A stretch of 64,000 nt of DNA from Kaistella antarctica (lineage in GTDB: Bacteria; Bacteroidota; Bacteroidia; Flavobacteriales; Weeksellaceae). This document shows, in pieces, positions 24,208-32,646 of the stretch. The translations under genes were made by a program, and so were the position numbers. The stretch's first letter is position 1; every line of letters begins with the position of its first letter. Below the pieces are notes generated by a model. It had not been told where the DNA came from and made no database searches. It was given only the letters and a program-made list of their open reading frames with translations. Location: contig NZ_FOIX01000001.1 of assembly GCF_900109615.1 (NCBI RefSeq), forward strand, positions 558,001 through 622,000. The letters run 5' to 3'.

Positions 24208-26397
24208 ATGAACAGAAAAATTACCGTCGCAGTTATTGCCTTATTATTTTCGCAATGCTACTTTTCCCAGGAAAAAACCAATTCCGAACCCAAAGAAAAA
24301 GATATTGAAGGGGTTGTTATTACCAAAACTAAAAAGGCCATCGAACAAAAGGCCGATCGAACCATATTTGATTTTTCGGAGCAAGAATATCTGAACACGG
24401 GCTCTGCGCTGGAAGGAATTAAAAAACTTCCTGGTTTAATCTCAACCGACGTGGCGGGAATGATGTATCAAGGTAAAATGCTTGATGTTTATTTGAACGG
24501 CCGACCTCTCAATATTTCTACCAATGATTTAACTTCTTTTTTGGATGGAATGCCCGCAAACTCTATCGAGAAAATTGAAGTCATTACGCAACCTGGCGCA
24601 GAATTCCCAGCATCTTCTGGTGGTGCAATTATGAATATCATCACTAACAAAAATGCGAATAAATATTTGACAGCAACATATTCAGGCAATTATGCTTTTA
24701 CGAATTACGATAAATTCCGAAGTAGAACCAATAATTCCTTAAGCTTAAATGCCAGAAATAAATATTTTGGCTGGCAATTGAGAGTGGGACAAAGCTATCG
24801 CGAAAGTGAAATGAACAGCAATCAGGATAATTTGGTTTTATCAAATACGGATCGAATTGCTCGTGGCGCGTTTGCAAAAGCTGGCGTTACGGTTGATTTA
24901 GGCAATGATAAATTATTATTCAACTACGATGTTTATAACAACGACAACGATAATGTTACGTTGAGCAATGGCGCTACAAGTGGTATCATCTTAAATGAAT
25001 TTACCGCACTGGACGCTGCAAAAACAAATTCACTTCGTCAAGAGGCGGTCGTAACTTATCAAAAGAGATTTGAAGATAAGTTGAAAAAATTAGATTTCCA
25101 GGCTGGTTATACCCGTTCTGATAATGAATTTTATCAAGACAATATCTACAATATTTCTACCCTAAATGGGTCGCAAAGTCTAGGAAGATTATTGGACAAC
25201 AATTCAACGATGCAAGTTTCCAATTTCAAAGTAGATTTTTCCCAACCGGTTAAAATTTTAGATGAAGGAAAAGTAAGTTTCGGAGGTTTATATGAAAATC
25301 AGATTTTCGATACCGAAAGTAAAGGATTGACCAATCTTGATTATCAACGAAATACGGCTTCCACCTATTTGGAGTTTCAAGCTAAACTGAAAAAATTCGA
25401 TTTTACTTTAGGAACAAGAGCGGAGAATTATGACATTTCGGGCACGACAAGATTGCAGGATAAAAATGGAATTTTACAGGAACAGGAATTGCTTCCCTTC
25501 AATAAATTTAAATTATTTCCGAATGCCAGTATACAATATAATCTGATGAATCAGGTTTACCTGGCTTTAAATTACAATAAGAAAATTACGTTGCCGAGTA
25601 TTTCTGCTTTAAATCCGAACAACAATACATTTGAAGGACCCAACTCCACAAACATCGGAAATCCTTATTTGCAGCCAACGATTTACGATAATTTCGAAAT
25701 TAAACTTTCGGCGTTTGATTATGCTTTTATCGGCTATAATGTTTCGTCCATTGACAACCAAGTTGCACAGCTGCTTTCGAGAGATGGTGATGTCATTAAA
25801 AATGAGCAGGTGAACATTCCCAATATGAGAATTCACAATTTTAATGTGGGCTTGCCGATTCCGTTTATGATTTTAAATACGCCTTTGAGTGAAATTATGA
25901 AAGTGAACTTTAATCCAGATAAGATTAATTTTCTCTATGTTTATGCTGGTTATGTAAAGCATGAAATCAAAGAAATCGATCCGAAAGGAATGTTTATCTT
26001 AAATTTGATGGCGCAGGTAATGTTGCCGTCTCAAATCAAAATGACCGCTAATTACAACGTTCTTTCCAAAAGAGCTGGGTTTTATTACTTCGAATCGGAG
26101 AAGCCTTTCAATGAAAGATTTGATCTTACTTTTACCAAGAAATTCTTAAATGAAAAATTAACGGTTTCAGTCTATGGAAATGACTTATTAAATACGCAAG
26201 TTACCCAACTTCGTTCCAGACCAGTTACAGAAAACAGTGTTTTCCTTTACAACAAAACAGATACCCGAAACTTTGGTTTTTCAGTCAATTATAAAATTCC
26301 GACCAAGAATAAATTAGCCAAAGAAGATGCTAATATTTTGAAGCAAACCAATCAGAATGACAATAATGGTGGCGTTGTACCGCCAACTCAACCATAA
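24208..26397 (+). CDS. Outer-membrane beta-barrel receptor (TonB-dependent receptor-like)
   Basis: 729 residues: signal peptide (MNRKITVAVIALLFSQCYFSQ), a plug domain (VVITKTKKAIEQKADRTIFDFSEQ ... GKMLDVYLNGRPLNI ... SIEKIEVITQPGAEFPASSGGAIMNIIT) and a large barrel of the 'outer membrane beta-barrel family' (OMP_b-brl_3). It lacks the N-terminal carboxypeptidase-like repeat often found in SusC-type receptors, and no SusD-like gene is adjacent, so it is not a typical glycan-uptake pair. The very C-terminus is polar and Asn/Pro-rich (QNDNNGGVVPPTQP), unlike a canonical barrel end. Substrate unknown; metal or siderophore uptake would be a guess. Confidence 0.85.
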   Translation: MNRKITVAVIALLFSQCYFSQEKTNSEPKEKDIEGVVITKTKKAIEQKADRTIFDFSEQEYLNTGSALEGIKKLPGLISTDVAGMMYQGKMLDVYLNGRPLNISTNDLTSFLDGMPANSIEKIEVITQPGAEFPASSGGAIMNIITNKNANKYLTATYSGNYAFTNYDKFRSRTNNSLSLNARNKYFGWQLRVGQSYRESEMNSNQDNLVLSNTDRIARGAFAKAGVTVDLGNDKLLFNYDVYNNDNDNVTLSNGATSGIILNEFTALDAAKTNSLRQEAVVTYQKRFEDKLKKLDFQAGYTRSDNEFYQDNIYNISTLNGSQSLGRLLDNNSTMQVSNFKVDFSQPVKILDEGKVSFGGLYENQIFDTESKGLTNLDYQRNTASTYLEFQAKLKKFDFTLGTRAENYDISGTTRLQDKNGILQEQELLPFNKFKLFPNASIQYNLMNQVYLALNYNKKITLPSISALNPNNNTFEGPNSTNIGNPYLQPTIYDNFEIKLSAFDYAFIGYNVSSIDNQVAQLLSRDGDVIKNEQVNIPNMRIHNFNVGLPIPFMILNTPLSEIMKVNFNPDKINFLYVYAGYVKHEIKEIDPKGMFILNLMAQVMLPSQIKMTANYNVLSKRAGFYYFESEKPFNERFDLTFTKKFLNEKLTVSVYGNDLLNTQVTQLRSRPVTENSVFLYNKTDTRNFGFSVNYKIPTKNKLAKEDANILKQTNQNDNNGGVVPPTQP

Positions 26398-26403
26398 GTC
26401 GAG

Positions 26404-27081
26404 CTAGTCTTCACAAGCTTTCCAAACCGCATCATTCTGAGGAACTGGTGCGGTTATTTTTATATTTTCATTAGACACGGGATGAATAAATTCTAGCTGT
26501 CTCGCATGAAGATGAATTCCACCATCAGGATTTGAGCGTGCTGACCCGTATTTTAAATCACCTTTAATCGGAACTCCAATTTTCGACAATTGTGCCCGAA
26601 TCTGATGATGACGACCCGTTTCTAAGTCAACTTCCAATAACTGAAAATTATCTAAAGCTTTAATGATTTCGTAATTAAGAATCGCTTCCTTGGCGCCTTC
26701 TGTAGCTTTCGGGAAAACGGTAGATTTATTATTCTTTTCGTTTTTCTGAAGGTAATGAGTAAGTCGCTGAGTCTTTGGGATTTCAGTTTTAGGAACAACC
26801 GCCCAATAGGTTTTTTTGATTTCCCGATTTTTAACCATTTGTGTTAAACGAGTAAGTCCCTTCGAAGTTTTTGCATAAATAACCAAACCAGAAGTCGGTC
26901 GGTCAATGCGATGAACCAAACCTAAGAACACATTTCCAGGTTTGTTATCTCTTACTTTAATGAAATTTTTAATTAAGTCCAGCAAAGATAAATCACCAGT
27001 TTTATCGCCTTGAACAAGTTGTCCTGCTTTTTTATTGATGATTAAAAGATGATTATCTTCGAAAACGATTTGGTCTTGCAT
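26404..27081 (-). CDS. RluA-family pseudouridine synthase (S4-less)
   Basis: 225 residues. The catalytic motif HRIDRPTSG contains the nucleophilic Asp60, followed by LVIYAKTSKGLTRL and the later VDLETGRHHQIRAQL, all RluA hallmarks. The length and absence of an N-terminal S4 domain match the short RluA/TruC-like group. It converts uridine to pseudouridine in an rRNA or tRNA; the target site cannot be assigned. A TAAATTTG -7 match is at 27101-27108 (minus strand). It converges with the outer-membrane receptor gene with only six bases between stops. Confidence 0.92.
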   Translation of the reverse strand: MQDQIVFEDNHLLIINKKAGQLVQGDKTGDLSLLDLIKNFIKVRDNKPGNVFLGLVHRIDRPTSGLVIYAKTSKGLTRLTQMVKNREIKKTYWAVVPKTEIPKTQRLTHYLQKNEKNNKSTVFPKATEGAKEAILNYEIIKALDNFQLLEVDLETGRHHQIRAQLSKIGVPIKGDLKYGSARSNPDGGIHLHARQLEFIHPVSNENIKITAPVPQNDAVWKACED

Positions 27082-27149
27082 GATTGAAATTTACGAATTG
27101 CAAATTTAAGCTAAAAACATCGAAACCGCGAAGATGCGCGAGTGATTAC

Positions 27150-27662
27150 TTAAGAGTTGATATAATTCTTAAAAAATATTTTTTGTGAGTCGAAAGCAAT
27201 GTCTTCAATATTCACCTCATTTTTTTTAAGCCAAATGGTTTCTGAAATTTCAGACAACTCTAACTGCAGTTCCAGCTTTTCCGCTACTTCATATTCAAAA
27301 AACAAATCAATAGTGTTGTAAAGAATGTTTTTATATTCGTACGTATTGGGTAAACTTGCCAGGTACTTTAATTGAGAAAGATCCACTTTAATTTGCAGCT
27401 CTTCGAAAAGTTCGCGAACACATGTTTCTTCAGCTGATTCTTTTGGATCTACAAATCCACCTGCCAAATCTAGTTTTCCTTTTTTAGGTTCTTGATTTCT
27501 TCGGGTAAAAAGAATTTCATCTTCATGTTTAATGACAACTGCAACCGCTCCGGCAACATTATGGTACAAAACATAATCGCAGTTGGAGCAACTCCATTTC
27601 TTTTCACCGTCCCATTGCAAAGATGGTTTTCCACATTTGGGACAAAATTTTAAATCACTCAT
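27150..27662 (-). CDS. NUDIX hydrolase with N-terminal zinc ribbon
   Basis: 170 residues. The N-terminal zinc ribbon uses Cys7, Cys10, Cys25 and Cys28 (FCPKCG...WSCSNC). The Nudix box spans about 69-91: GFVDPKE, then RELFEEL (Gly69, Glu75, Arg83-Glu84, Glu87-Glu88), with Gln at the usual Gly position. The layout resembles NADH pyrophosphatase-like or ADP-ribose-type Nudix enzymes, but lacks the SQPWPFPxS NudC motif, so the substrate is left open. The start codon overlaps the xerD stop by four bases, so it is co-translated with xerD. Confidence 0.9.
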   Translation of the reverse strand: MSDLKFCPKCGKPSLQWDGEKKWSCSNCDYVLYHNVAGAVAVVIKHEDEILFTRRNQEPKKGKLDLAGGFVDPKESAEETCVRELFEELQIKVDLSQLKYLASLPNTYEYKNILYNTIDLFFEYEVAEKLELQLELSEISETIWLKKNEVNIEDIAFDSQKIFFKNYINS

Positions 27663-28570
27663 TCTGATTTATTTCTCGGATGATAATTAAGGATTACATC
27701 TCGTAATTCCTCATTTTTTAAATGCGTATAAATTTCGGTCGTCGTAATGCTGGAATGTCCCAACATTTCCTGAATGTACCGTAAATCTGCTCCATTCTGT
27801 AACAGATGGGTTGCAAATGAATGTCGAAAAGTGTGCGGCGAAATCCGCTTGCTGATACCAGCTTTTTGAGTTAATTCTTTAATGATGATAAAAACAATGA
27901 CGCGCGACATCGCCGTGCCACGGCTATTCAAGAACACAATATCTTCATGTCTCTTGTTGATTTTGTTTTTTGACCGAACGTTCTGGATATATTCTTTAAC
28001 GAGATCTGACGTAAATTTAGCTAAAGGAACAAAGCGGGATTTATCGCCCTTGCCCTCTACTTTTAAATAAGATTCTTTAAAATTAATATTAGAAATTTTT
28101 AAATCAATAAGTTCCGAAACCCGTAATCCACAGCCGTAGAGAACTTCGATCATGCATTCATTTCGTTTGCCTAAATCGGTGGAGGTATTAATCACGTTAA
28201 TAATTCTCACCACATCTTCAAAACTTAAAGTATCAGGAAGGTAAAGTCCCAGTTTTGGACCTTCGAGTAAAGTAGCGGGATTGTCTTCCCGAGCTTCATC
28301 TTCCACCAAATATTTAAAGAAAGATTTGATGGAAGAAACCCATCTAGCCTGCGTTCTTTCACTAAATTTTTTCTTAGAAAGTTGAAAAAGATATTCCTGA
28401 ATGTGTTCGTAAGTAATAATTAAAGGACCGGTTTTTTCGAGATCGAGCTCCGCATAGTCCTTGAGTTTCTTGATGTCTCGCAAGTAAGCATCTACTGTAT
28501 TTTCTGAAAAATTTCGTTCAAATTTTAAGAACTGCTCAAAATCTTTAATTTTTTCATCCCAAGTTGCCAT
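27659..28570 (-). CDS. xerD: Site-specific tyrosine recombinase XerD
   Basis: 303 residues, with the N-terminal SAM-like core-binding domain and the C-terminal catalytic domain. The full catalytic set is visible: Arg150 (GCGLRVSEL), Lys174, His246-x-x-Arg249 (HTFRHSF), His272 (GHSS) and Tyr281 (TEIYTH). With XerC it resolves chromosome dimers at dif during division. Length, motif spacing and housekeeping neighbours argue against a phage integrase. Overlaps the Nudix gene and follows the dCMP deaminase gene by 15 bases. Confidence 0.93.
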   Translation of the reverse strand: MATWDEKIKDFEQFLKFERNFSENTVDAYLRDIKKLKDYAELDLEKTGPLIITYEHIQEYLFQLSKKKFSERTQARWVSSIKSFFKYLVEDEAREDNPATLLEGPKLGLYLPDTLSFEDVVRIINVINTSTDLGKRNECMIEVLYGCGLRVSELIDLKISNINFKESYLKVEGKGDKSRFVPLAKFTSDLVKEYIQNVRSKNKINKRHEDIVFLNSRGTAMSRVIVFIIIKELTQKAGISKRISPHTFRHSFATHLLQNGADLRYIQEMLGHSSITTTEIYTHLKNEELRDVILNYHPRNKSE

Positions 28571-28585
28571 TATCGATATATATTT

Positions 28586-29011
28586 TCATCTAAGGTCGTC
28601 ATTTATAACTTGTAAAATCTCAATTCCATGATTTTTTAGAAATTCTATTCCATCATTGTCCTTATAATCGTCTACATAGACCAGTTTTTTTATTCCGGCC
28701 TGCAAAATAAGTTTGCTGCATTCTTTGCAAGGAGATAAAGTGAGATAAAGAGTAGCGTCTTTTGCCGACTGAGTGGAAGTCGCCAATTTCAAAATAGCAT
28801 TTGCCTCTGCATGCAAAACATACCAGTGAGTGTCACCAGCTTCATTCTCGCAGGAATTTTCAAAACCAGACGGAGTTCCGTTATAACCATCTGAAATAAT
28901 CATCCGGTCTTTCACAATGAGGGCTCCGACTTGTTTGCGTTTGCAATAAGAGAGTTGGGCCCAAACATTTGCCATTTTTAGGTAGGCAATATCAAATTTA
29001 GTTACTTTCAA
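28586..29011 (-). CDS. dCMP deaminase family protein
   Basis: 141 residues. The zinc/catalytic motif is HAEANAIL (His67, Glu69) with PCKECSK (Cys95, Cys98). SYCKRKQVGALIVKD and SDGYNGTPSGF are typical of bacterial deoxycytidylate deaminases (ComEB-like), which supply dUMP for dTMP synthesis. The start codon is TTG at 29011; the first internal ATG (28975) would remove conserved residues before ANVWAQLSYC, so the TTG is favoured. Sits just upstream of xerD in the same direction. Confidence 0.92.
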   Translation of the reverse strand: MKVTKFDIAYLKMANVWAQLSYCKRKQVGALIVKDRMIISDGYNGTPSGFENSCENEAGDTHWYVLHAEANAILKLATSTQSAKDATLYLTLSPCKECSKLILQAGIKKLVYVDDYKDNDGIEFLKNHGIEILQVINDDLR

Positions 29012-29041
29012 AAGAATTTTGTTTTTTTTGGAATTGGTCTT

Positions 29042-29809
29042 TTAAAAGGAAGGTTTCCTTTTTTCTAAAAAAGCGGCGACCCCTTCTTTTTTATCCTCCA
29101 TTTCAAAAAGTTCGCCGAATGCTTTTATTTCTGTTTCAAAACCTTGATCGGTCTCAGATTGATTCACCGCTGTAATCGCTTTTGAAATTCCCATGGGTGA
29201 GTTTTGAGCAATCGTATTGGCCAGTTCCTTTGTTTTCGGTAGAAGGTCTTCTAAACTGAAAACATCATTCACCAATCCAATTTCTTTAGCGCGTTGGGCA
29301 GGAATCATCTTTGCGGAAAAAATCATTTCGTTCGCTAATCCTTTCCCTACCAATTTTGGTAATCTTTGCGTGCCGCCGTAACCTGGGATTAAACCTAAAG
29401 TTACTTCGGGTAAGCCTAATCTTGCGTTTTCTGAAGCGTATCTAATGTGGCATGCCATGGCTAATTCTAAACCGCCACCCAACGCAAATCCGTTTACTGC
29501 AGCAATGACAGGTTTATTCAGATTTTCAATTTTATTAAATAGAATGTTTTGTCCGTTTCTGGCCAAATCTTCCGCTGCCGTAGTTCCGAAATCAGAAAAT
29601 TCTTTGATGTCGGCGCCAGCAACAAATGATTTTTCACCGCTGCCGGTAATAATAACGACTCTGTATTTTAAATCAGCTGAGATTTCATCTAAAACGTGAC
29701 TCAATTCCAAAATAGTTTTCGCATTAAGCGCATTCAAGCTTTGAGGCCGATTGATGGTTACCACAGCCGTCTTTTGATCTGTTTCTAAAATTATATTTTC
29801 GTAAGTCAT
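29042..29809 (-). CDS. Enoyl-CoA hydratase/isomerase family protein
   Basis: 255 residues, crotonase fold. Oxyanion-hole segments FVAGADIKEF and ALGGGLELAMACHIRYA are present, with the catalytic Glu pair in GGGLELA and GLPEVTLGLIPGYGGTQRL. This matches short-chain enoyl-CoA hydratases (ECH1/PaaF-like), which hydrate 2-trans-enoyl-CoA in beta-oxidation or related routes. There is no beta-oxidation partner in this window, so the pathway assignment is only by family. It is followed by the dCMP deaminase gene after 30 bases. Confidence 0.92.
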   Translation of the reverse strand: MTYENIILETDQKTAVVTINRPQSLNALNAKTILELSHVLDEISADLKYRVVIITGSGEKSFVAGADIKEFSDFGTTAAEDLARNGQNILFNKIENLNKPVIAAVNGFALGGGLELAMACHIRYASENARLGLPEVTLGLIPGYGGTQRLPKLVGKGLANEMIFSAKMIPAQRAKEIGLVNDVFSLEDLLPKTKELANTIAQNSPMGISKAITAVNQSETDQGFETEIKAFGELFEMEDKKEGVAAFLEKRKPSF

Positions 29810-29924
29810 TTTCAGGATGTATTTAATTTTTAGATGACATGCAAATTAATCATTTTTTTTGCAGGATTGGCGTTGGATTTTAAAATCCTATACGAAATAG
29901 ATAGTATTTAATTAATTTTTTTCA

Positions 29925-31415
29925 TTAAGAAGTAGAGTGGCTCATCATATTGCCATCAATATTAACTTGAAGTCCCATAGCAATTTTCATCCCTAAATTA
30001 ATATTGGCCCGGAAGAAATGACACAACTGTCGATTGATGATTTCGTCTTTTTTTGGACCAGCAATTCCTTTCATCGAATTTACAATGTTATCGACTAAAT
30101 TTTGTCTTGCTTCATCGTTCATCGCATTGGTGTAAAGCAGTCCAGGTTGTGTGTAGTGATCATCGTCATTTTCATTTCGATTAAAATTCGCAACGTGATT
30201 ACTATCTAAAGTTTCTTCAAAATTTTTGTATTCCGCCAAAGGTGAAATCTGGTCAAAACTATTGGGGTAATAATTCGGAGCGTCTTTATACTGGCTTGAA
30301 TCTGCCATTGCACCGTCCCTTTGGTAATTGTTTACATTATACAAACATCGGTTCACTTCCAACAAATGTGCGTTGGCACCGACTCTGTAGCGGTGGGCAT
30401 CTGAATAAGAAAACAGTCTGCCTTGCAACATTTTATCTGGTGAAAAACTAATTCCATTGATTAAATTGCTGGGTGAAAAAGTAGCTTGTTCCACGTGCGC
30501 GAAATAATTGACAGGAATTTCATTCAGTTCCATTTGGCCAACTTCAATTAAAGGAAACTCGTCGTGAAGCCAAACTTTAGTAACATCAAACGGGTTCCAC
30601 CGAAATTCTTTTGCTTGCTCTTCAGTCATCATCTGAATGTAGAGCGTCCATTTCGGAAATTCGCCTGCTTCAATCGCGTTAATTAAATCTTCTTGCGCAA
30701 AATCAGGATTTTCTCCTTTCATTTTCACAGCTTCATTTTCGTTGAAGTTTTCAATTCCTTGGTTGGTTTTAAAATGAAACTTTACCCAAACTCTTTCATT
30801 AGTACTATTGATCATTGAAAAAGTATGTGATCCAAACCCATGCATGTGTCTGTAACCATGAGGCGTTCCACGATCAGACATCAATATTAAAACTTGATGC
30901 AGCGATTCAGGATTAAAACTCCAGAAATCCCACATCATTGTAGAACTTTTTAAATTGGTTTTTGGTAATCTTTTTTGGGTATGAATAAAATCGGGAAACT
31001 TTTTAGCGTCTTTAATAAAAAAGACCGGAGTATTATTCCCAACTAAATCCCAGTTTCCATCTTCAGTATAAAACTTCACGGCAAAACCGCGAGGATCTCG
31101 TTCGGTATCTGCACTTCCTTTCTCACCACCAACGGTCGAGAATCTTGTAAATATTTTGCAGGTGTTTCCTACATTTGAAAACAATTTGGCTTTCGTATAT
31201 TTTGAAATATCATGGGTTACGGTAAAGGTTCCGTAAGCGCCAGTTCCTTTTGCATGAACCACTCTTTCGGGAATTCTTTCACGGACGAAATGAGCTAAGT
31301 TTTCCTGTAAGATGAAATCCTGTACTAAAACGGGTCCTCGTGATCCTGCGGTTTGAGAATCTTCGTGCTCGTAATAAGGGTTTCCGGCAGCATTGGTTAG
31401 TTTGTGATCGCTCAT
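29925..31415 (-). CDS. katA: Catalase (monofunctional haem, clade 3)
   Basis: 496 residues from ATG 31415 (MSDHKLTNAAGNPYYEHEDSQ); an in-frame ATG at 31439 adds eight residues. Active-site His54 (RVVHAKGTGAYG), Asn128 (GNNTPVFF) and proximal haem ligand Tyr337 (RLFSYSDAHRYRVG) are all in place. The length and lack of a C-terminal flavodoxin-like domain put it with the small-subunit catalases. It detoxifies H2O2. It is divergent from oxyR, 90 bases apart start to start, which strongly suggests OxyR control. Confidence 0.96.
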   Translation of the reverse strand: MSDHKLTNAAGNPYYEHEDSQTAGSRGPVLVQDFILQENLAHFVRERIPERVVHAKGTGAYGTFTVTHDISKYTKAKLFSNVGNTCKIFTRFSTVGGEKGSADTERDPRGFAVKFYTEDGNWDLVGNNTPVFFIKDAKKFPDFIHTQKRLPKTNLKSSTMMWDFWSFNPESLHQVLILMSDRGTPHGYRHMHGFGSHTFSMINSTNERVWVKFHFKTNQGIENFNENEAVKMKGENPDFAQEDLINAIEAGEFPKWTLYIQMMTEEQAKEFRWNPFDVTKVWLHDEFPLIEVGQMELNEIPVNYFAHVEQATFSPSNLINGISFSPDKMLQGRLFSYSDAHRYRVGANAHLLEVNRCLYNVNNYQRDGAMADSSQYKDAPNYYPNSFDQISPLAEYKNFEETLDSNHVANFNRNENDDDHYTQPGLLYTNAMNDEARQNLVDNIVNSMKGIAGPKKDEIINRQLCHFFRANINLGMKIAMGLQVNIDGNMMSHSTS

Positions 31416-31477
31416 ATTGATGATTTTAATAAACCTCAAATTTATTTAAAAATAATCACAATATGGCAAAATCTAAG

Positions 31478-31485
31478 TATATTTG
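31478..31485 (+). promoter_or_regulatory. -7 element of oxyR in the katA-oxyR intergenic region
   Basis: TATATTTG fits TAnnTTTG and lies 20 bases before the oxyR ATG. The 90-base divergent region must also hold the katA promoter, for which I found no exact match, as might be expected of an activator-dependent promoter. Confidence 0.5.
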
Positions 31486-31505
31486 ACCTAGACTAAATTA
31501 ATCAA

Positions 31506-32459
31506 ATGAATATTCAGCAACTAGAATATCTTATCGCCGTAGATAAATATAAACACTTTGGTAATGCGGCTCAGGCTTGTTTTATTACGCAGCCAACCCT
31601 AAGCGCCATGATTCAAAAATTTGAAGACGAAATGGACGTGAAGATTTTTGACCGAACCACGCATCCAATCCGTACGACTGATGTCGGAATTCAATTAATC
31701 GTTGAGGCAAAAAAAGTCATGGATGCGATTAATGAGTTAAAGGGCAAAGCGAACTCACTTAATAATGTGCTGGCAGGAAAACTTAATTTAGGAATACTGC
31801 CGACGATTTCTGGGTTCATTCTCCCCACCGAGATTTTTGATTTTCTTAAAAATCATCCTAAGATAGAACTCAACGTAAAAGAAATGACGACCGACAGTAT
31901 CATCAAAAGTTTAAAGACTGGTGAGCTGGATGCCGGAATAATTTCGACACCTTACACCGCCGCGAATGAATTTTATCATGACTTTCTGTTTAACGAAGAA
32001 TTGATGCTTTATGCAGCAGACGACAGTGACGGTGGAAAAAAAGACAGTTTCGTAGTTCCCGAAGATATCGATGTACAGAAAGTGTGGCTCCTTGAGGAAG
32101 GCAACTGCTTAAGAACTCAATTTGAGAATATCTGCGAACTCAAAGAAAATTCGGTCAAACCTAAAAATTTGGAGTTTGTCGGGTCAAGTATTCACACCTT
32201 AATACAACTTGTAGATAAACTCGGTGGAATTAGTATTCTACCAGAACTTGCCGTAGAACAATTGTCTGACAAACAGAAAGAAAAAGTGAAGAGATTCCGA
32301 AAACCATTTCCGTATCGGGAGATTTCAGTGATCTACTACAAACCTACTTACAAGCAGAAAATCTTAGATGAATTAATTAAATTTATTTATGATTCTTTGA
32401 AAACGAATCTAAATTTCAATAAAAATCCGGAAGATTATATCGGCGTAAAACCGCAATAA
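31506..32459 (+). CDS. oxyR: OxyR, LysR-type peroxide-sensing regulator
   Basis: 317 residues. N-terminal LysR winged HTH (MNIQQLEYLIAVDKYKHFGNA, about 1-60) and a LysR substrate domain. It carries the redox pair Cys201 and Cys210 in EGNCLRTQFENIC, matching the E. coli OxyR Cys199-x8-Cys208 spacing. Oxidation of this pair to a disulfide activates peroxide-defence genes. Divergence from katA confirms the assignment. It is followed by the metK leader. Confidence 0.95.
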   Translation: MNIQQLEYLIAVDKYKHFGNAAQACFITQPTLSAMIQKFEDEMDVKIFDRTTHPIRTTDVGIQLIVEAKKVMDAINELKGKANSLNNVLAGKLNLGILPTISGFILPTEIFDFLKNHPKIELNVKEMTTDSIIKSLKTGELDAGIISTPYTAANEFYHDFLFNEELMLYAADDSDGGKKDSFVVPEDIDVQKVWLLEEGNCLRTQFENICELKENSVKPKNLEFVGSSIHTLIQLVDKLGGISILPELAVEQLSDKQKEKVKRFRKPFPYREISVIYYKPTYKQKILDELIKFIYDSLKTNLNFNKNPEDYIGVKPQ

Positions 32460-32480
32460 TTTTTAACATCGAAAAAAAAT

Positions 32481-32510
32481 TTTGCACTTTGATAAATAGT
32501 GCTAAATTTG
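32481..32510 (+). promoter_or_regulatory. metK promoter with internal palindrome
   Basis: TTTG (32481-32484), 18-base spacer, TAAATTTG (32503-32510). The spacer holds an inverted repeat GCACT...AGTGC (32484-32488 and 32498-32502), extended to TTTTGCACT / AGTGCTAAA with one mismatch, a possible operator overlapping both promoter boxes. Transcription would start just before the SAM-II-like element. Confidence 0.6.
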
Positions 32511-32525
32511 CACTACTAATTTACG

Positions 32526-32576
32526 GGAGGAAAAATTTGAACTGATTGCAACCTCAATAAAAAATGCTAAAACCGA
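32526..32576 (+). ncRNA. SAM-II-like riboswitch candidate upstream of metK
   Basis: The leader holds the SAM-II signature elements in order: P1 arm GAGG (32527-32530), ATTTGAAC, TTGCAA (32546-32551), the P1 partner CCTC (32552-32555), ATAAA, and GCTAAAAC (32566-32573). Spacings match SAM-II examples I remember. The P2 pseudoknot pairing is not convincing by eye, so it may be the Bacteroidota 'long loop' variant or a relative. Position before metK, whose product makes SAM, gives an obvious feedback role. An Rfam search with the SAM-II models would decide. Confidence 0.65.
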
Positions 32577-32646
32577 TTTTTCTCTTTTAGTTTCTTTTGC
32601 AATCACCAATTTTACTTCTATTTTTTAATTAAAAAACAATAGAAAT

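Noticed and set aside
27659-28570. Tyrosine recombinase as a sign of a mobile element or integron
   Set aside because: Length, motifs and housekeeping neighbours fit XerD, and no attachment sites, tRNA target or phage genes are nearby.
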